Shown here piece by piece: positions 60,283-64,000 of a DNA stretch of 64,000 nt (position 1 is its first letter; the number at the start of each line of letters is the position of its first letter). Position numbers and translations under genes: made by a program. Below the pieces are notes generated by a model, which saw only the letters and a list, made by a program, of their open reading frames with translations, had not been told where the DNA came from and did not search any database. Origin of the DNA: Datisca glomerata (lineage: Eukaryota; Streptophyta; Magnoliopsida; Cucurbitales; Datiscaceae); NCBI GenBank assembly GCA_003255025.1, contig QANY01005768.1, positions 1,066,805 to 1,130,804 on the forward strand. The letters run 5' to 3'.

Positions 60283-63200
60283 ATGGCTTATAGGCGTAGT
60301 CTCTCCTCCAGAGCGAGTGTAATTGCTCGAAGTTGTAACCCAACTTTTAGCTATGTCCTCCATGACAACGACCAGAAGCGTCAATCCATGGATGAAAATT
60401 TGTCTCCGCAAACAGTTAATCATATTCTACAAAGGAGGTGCTTTGGAAGTGGCTATAACAAGTCCTCGGGGTTAAGTTCCTTTGCTCATGATAGAAGACT
60501 TTCATCCATTTTTCTTACCTCGTCTGCTTGGTACTCCTGTCGTCATATGTCAACTGCTATCAGCGAGGGGTCTGACAAGATCGAACTAATGAGTGATGTT
60601 GCAGAAGTTCTCTCAGATACTACCTTGCAAACAGCAGCTTCCCAGGCAGCTCCAGTGAATGAAGTTGCAATTGCTGCTGCAGATTCTTTCCTCCCAGTCC
60701 AGGGTCTGCAGTACCTTATAGATGCTGTGCATTCTTTTACTGGATTAAATTGGTGAGAACTTGTCATTGTTTAAATGATTATAAGTTGTCAAAATGTTCT
60801 TCCTTCTATAAGGAATATACAGTTTAAAGACTGCACAAAGTAATAGCCTATTTCAATTGAAGCATAATTACTTAACATGACTAAAATTATTGTACGAAGA
60901 CCATAAGTATCGATTCAATAGACACGTTGATGTTCTCCATATTCTAGTTCTTTGTGTTACCTTTACATAGTGATGTGTTAGGTTATAATTGTTCGTTTAT
61001 TAGTTGAGTTATATCTATTATTGTTGAGGCTTCTGTGAGGTGCGATTTTGATAGAAATGGACCGATTCTGTCTCATGCAGTTGAAGAAAGTTAGTTCCAG
61101 CGTTACAGGAAGGCTTGGAACTCTATTTTGTTATATGGAAAAAACATTCCAGTCTCTTGCATTGTTTCTCTCTTGGTTGCCTTAGTTTAATACCAAATAA
61201 TTTGTGGGTTCCAGTTACAAAACGTTGTAAACAATGAAATGGTGCATGATAGATCTTAAGTGTGTTCTCATCATCGACTTCAATGCTCTTAGTCAATGAT
61301 GCTATTGATGTATATAATACTCTTATTGATGTTCCAGGTGGGCCTCAATAGCTATTACCACTCTTTTGATCCGAGGGGCAACACTGCCACTTTTGATAAA
61401 TCAACTTAAAGCTACTTCAAAGCTCACTGTATGTTGCATTTCGCGTTCCTGATTTACTTTCTAGCTTCTTCTCCGTTTATACTCTGTTACATATGCTCAT
61501 AAATTGATGAACTCATAGCTCTCATGAATCATTTTGCTATCTTTGTTGGTCTTGTTCTGCTGATTGGTTATAGTACCCCTTTGACAATTTATTCACCTTC
61601 TTGTTGGATTCTTCTCCAGTAAGCCACTTTCCAGCCTGGAATAGAATGTTCCAATCATGATGTTAAATTTCCGTTGTATCATATCTAATTTGTTCACTCA
61701 CATCTGTTTCTTCTCTCTATAATCGTAGCTTAGTCAATTCAGATCAGGTGAATGCCAATTCCCTAGCCAGCGACCTCATATCTGTTCCTTGACGAGCCAA
61801 AAGATTAAAACATATTCTTCTGCCTGAATGGAATTATTAGTTTTGGGATACTATAATATATTTAGTATCTTGCTAGCTGTTGAGTGCACCACCTTGATTA
61901 CTTTATGGGAAAGAAATATTAATTTGTGTCCTTTCTACATATCCTTACTGTTTCTTTCTGTTCTGCAGCTCTTGAGACCACACCTGGAGGATATAAAGCA
62001 ACAGATGCAAGATAAGGTATGGTACCAGGTTCTTGTCTGTGTTATGCTATTGAGGACAAGTTTTTGCTTAATTTTTTTATATAAGAAACAGAAGATGGAT
62101 ATTGAAGAGGAAGTGTTACAAAAGAAAGGATCGGTGCATAAGCAATAGAAATAGAAGATTTATGTTAGAGCCATGCTGGTACAGAGAACATATGAGATAA
62201 TGCTTCTTTAAGCATGATGATCAACTAAATTTAGTTACCTAGATTTCATGCTAGTAAAGCCACCTTCAATTTAAAATGTGTTATTTCACTTAATATGATA
62301 TCACTTAATATGATATCACTGTTTACCTATTCCCGGAAAATAATTTTGATCTGAGACAGCACAAGATTTTCTAGGAAAATACTGGTCGCTGACCCACTTG
62401 TCTTTATGCAGAAACTCCGTTTTAGATGGAATGTCATATCAGTACCAAGCGCAACTTGATTCTTGCCTGTGTTTTTTTATTTTCCAAGTGTAGATGCAAT
62501 TTTGGTCTTTCTACTTTCCCAAGATAATTCGTTGAAGCTCTTTGGCACATGTTTTCTCCAGGGTATGGATCCTATGGCCATGGCTGAAGGTCAAAAACAG
62601 ATGCAAAAGCTATTTAAAGAGTAAGCCACTTTTTGCTTTTGTGTTTGATAACAACCCTCTGGGAGTTATTTTCATATTTATATATGCATTGTTTATATTC
62701 ATATTTGTTGATCATTACACAAATATACAGTTTGCTACATTAAGAGTTGACTATTTGACAGAGGCCTTGACCATACTCGATTTTGATTTTCTAATTGTTC
62801 TCGCCTTTGTTGTTGGATTTGCATAATGACCTCTATTCAGGTAGGCCACTCCTGTTGATGTTCTTGGGTATGCATAAATGACTCAATTGTGCAGTTTTGC
62901 GATCTTCTTCAGGGATATAATTCTGGATGAATAACTTACCCAAACAAATATAATTCTGGATGAATAACTTACCCAAAATAATATAATTCTGGATGAATAA
63001 CTTACCCAAAATAATATAATTCTAGCTGAATTATATTTTGGGTTTGTATTATCAAGAGTTGGCCGTGTGATGGAAGCCTTGATCATAATGGAGTTTCATA
63101 TTCTAATAGTTTTCCCCTTTAAAAGAAGCTGTCTTTTAAATATCTTAGTGTTTTAATTATGATCTTTGCAATGCAGATATGGTGTGAGTCCATTTACTCC

Positions 63201-63486
63201 ATTGAAAGGACTTTTTATCCAAGGTCCTTTGTTTGTCTGCTTTTTCCTTGCGGTAATATATATGTTCTCATGGTGACTGCAAACGATAACAATTCCTAGT
63301 GCATCTTATGTTGTCTATTTCTCTGATTAAGTCCCTTTCTTTCTTTGCCGTCAGATATCAAACATGATAGAAAAAGTGCCATCTTTCAAAAGTGGAGGCG
63401 CTTATTGGTTCATAGATTTGACTACTCCAGATAGTATGTACATATTTCCAGTCATGACAGCTTTGACATTCTTGATTACAGTGGAG
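60283..63486 (+). CDS. OXA1: OXA1 mitochondrial inner-membrane insertase, exons 1-6 (3' end outside window)
   Basis: Exons 60283-60752, 61338-61428, 61969-62016, 62562-62620, 63177-63252 and 63355-63486 join in frame. The start MAYRRSLSSRASVIARSC is basic and Ser-rich, as expected for a mitochondrial presequence. A long N-terminal region leads to AAADSFLPVQGLQYLIDAVH, the first membrane segment (GLNWWASIAITTLLIRGATL), and the matrix loop with KQQMQDKGMDPMAMAEGQK and LFKEYGVSPFTPLKG. Then come a second segment (LFIQGPLFVCFFLAISNM) and EKVPSFKSGG...WFIDLTTPDS with a third segment (IFPVMTALTFLITVE). Residue blocks follow the YidC/Oxa1/Alb3 order and agree with plant OXA1. The product inserts mitochondrially and nuclear-encoded proteins into the inner membrane. 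Exon 6 ends at donor GAGGTAAAC; the remaining domain lies beyond 64000. An untranslated intron probably ends at 60259 (ATTGTAG). Confidence 0.95.
62915..63030. repeat. 33-bp tandem repeat in OXA1 intron 4
   Basis: Three nearly identical 33-bp units (62915, 62948, 62981), each starting ATATAATTCTGGATGAATAA, and a partial fourth. Confidence 0.92.
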
Positions 63487-63490
63487 GTAA

Positions 63491-63654
63491 ACATCTTCAT
63501 TAATGTCATATATTCTTTGATTTGGTGCTTCAAAGGCTTGGTATATGGCTTATAATATGATGAAGTAGTGTAACATCTTCATCAATGTCATATATTCTTT
63601 GATTTGGTGCTTCGAAGGCTTGGTTTATGGCTTATAATATGATGTAGTGTAATG
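63491..63654. repeat. 82-bp tandem duplication in OXA1 intron 6
   Basis: ACATCTTCATTAATGTCATA at 63491 begins an 82-bp unit repeated at 63573 with a few substitutions. The OXA1 pseudogene at 25.1 kb has only one copy. Confidence 0.92.
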
Positions 63655-64000
63655 AACTCATTTAATAGACAAACAGATAACATTATATTAATCTATCAAA
63701 ATCTTAGAATTATCGCACCCTGCATTACTGTTTCCCATATTATTTCAGGTATTGCTAGCAAGTCTTCATTACTTCAATTTTAGTTCACTTGCATTGACTT
63801 TTTGAACGATTCCATTTCAGCCAAAATATTTAGATCTAAGGTGCTAAATTTTGGTTATCATTATAATTGAAGGTGGAGGAGAAGAAGTAGTTGGTAGTTG
63901 TATCGAGAATTTGGAAGGATAGGTTCTATCGGCAAATAATAATTTGGCAGGATGTGGTATTCAAGTTTTTGGTGATGTAACTACAACTTCTCAAGCTTTG
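63655..64000 (+). other. OXA1 intron 6, continuing past the window
   Basis: No exon recognised. Compared with the pseudogene, the gene carries about 105 extra bases near 63793-63898, between TTAGTTCACTTG and TATCGAGAA. Confidence 0.7.

Noticed and set aside
62915..63030. 33-bp repeats as a CRISPR-like array
   Set aside because: Units are directly adjacent without unique spacers and lie in a plant intron; this is an ordinary minisatellite.

Overview
The window is nuclear DNA from a flowering plant, most likely a eudicot. It is AT-rich, genes are split by GT-AG introns, and most of it is nested, decayed transposable elements. The species cannot be named from sequence alone. Three host genes have intact reading frames once exons are joined. 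They are a small mitochondrial KGD4-type gene (minus, 2.2-5.0 kb), a UBR7-type ubiquitin-ligase gene with UBR box and PHD finger (minus, 54.2-58.0 kb), and the first six exons of a mitochondrial OXA1 insertase gene (plus, 60.3 kb to the window edge). UBR7 and OXA1 lie head to head with about 2.2 kb between their start codons.

Layout. 1-6.5 kb: intergenic DNA and KGD4. 6.57-15.13 kb: a Mutator-like element with about 75-bp terminal inverted repeats. It carries a decayed MuDR-type transposase on plus and a convergent decayed DUF1985-ULP1 protease gene on minus (the KAONASHI type of MULE), and clusters of short palindromic repeats fill its non-coding parts. 15.1-16.3 kb: the N-terminal fragment of a second MULE transposase. 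17.8-21.6 kb: a decayed copia polyprotein. 22.3-24.3 kb: a 5'-truncated LINE with RNase H. 24.8-32.0 kb: an inverted partial copy of the OXA1 gene, split by a complete copia element (25443-31937) with a perfect 5-bp target duplication. 33.36-35.55 kb: a DNA element with terminal inverted repeats of about 570 bp. 36.8-39.7 kb: a minus-strand copia fragment whose broken edge is part of a four-copy 466-bp tandem array. 40.33-52.90 kb: a large nest bounded by one copia LTR pair. It contains a first copia gag region, a Gypsy 5' fragment, a second copia with primer-binding site and an internally deleted polyprotein, and a hAT-like element inside the 3' LTR.

The host genes do not form a pathway cluster. 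KGD4 and OXA1 products act in mitochondria (2-oxoglutarate dehydrogenase assembly; membrane-protein insertion), and UBR7 acts in ubiquitin signalling. The most unusual signals are the palindromic repeats that occupy intron after intron of the MULE's minus-strand gene, the OXA1 partial duplication interrupted by a retroelement, and the 466-bp array built across a transposon edge. No tRNA, rRNA or CRISPR array was seen.
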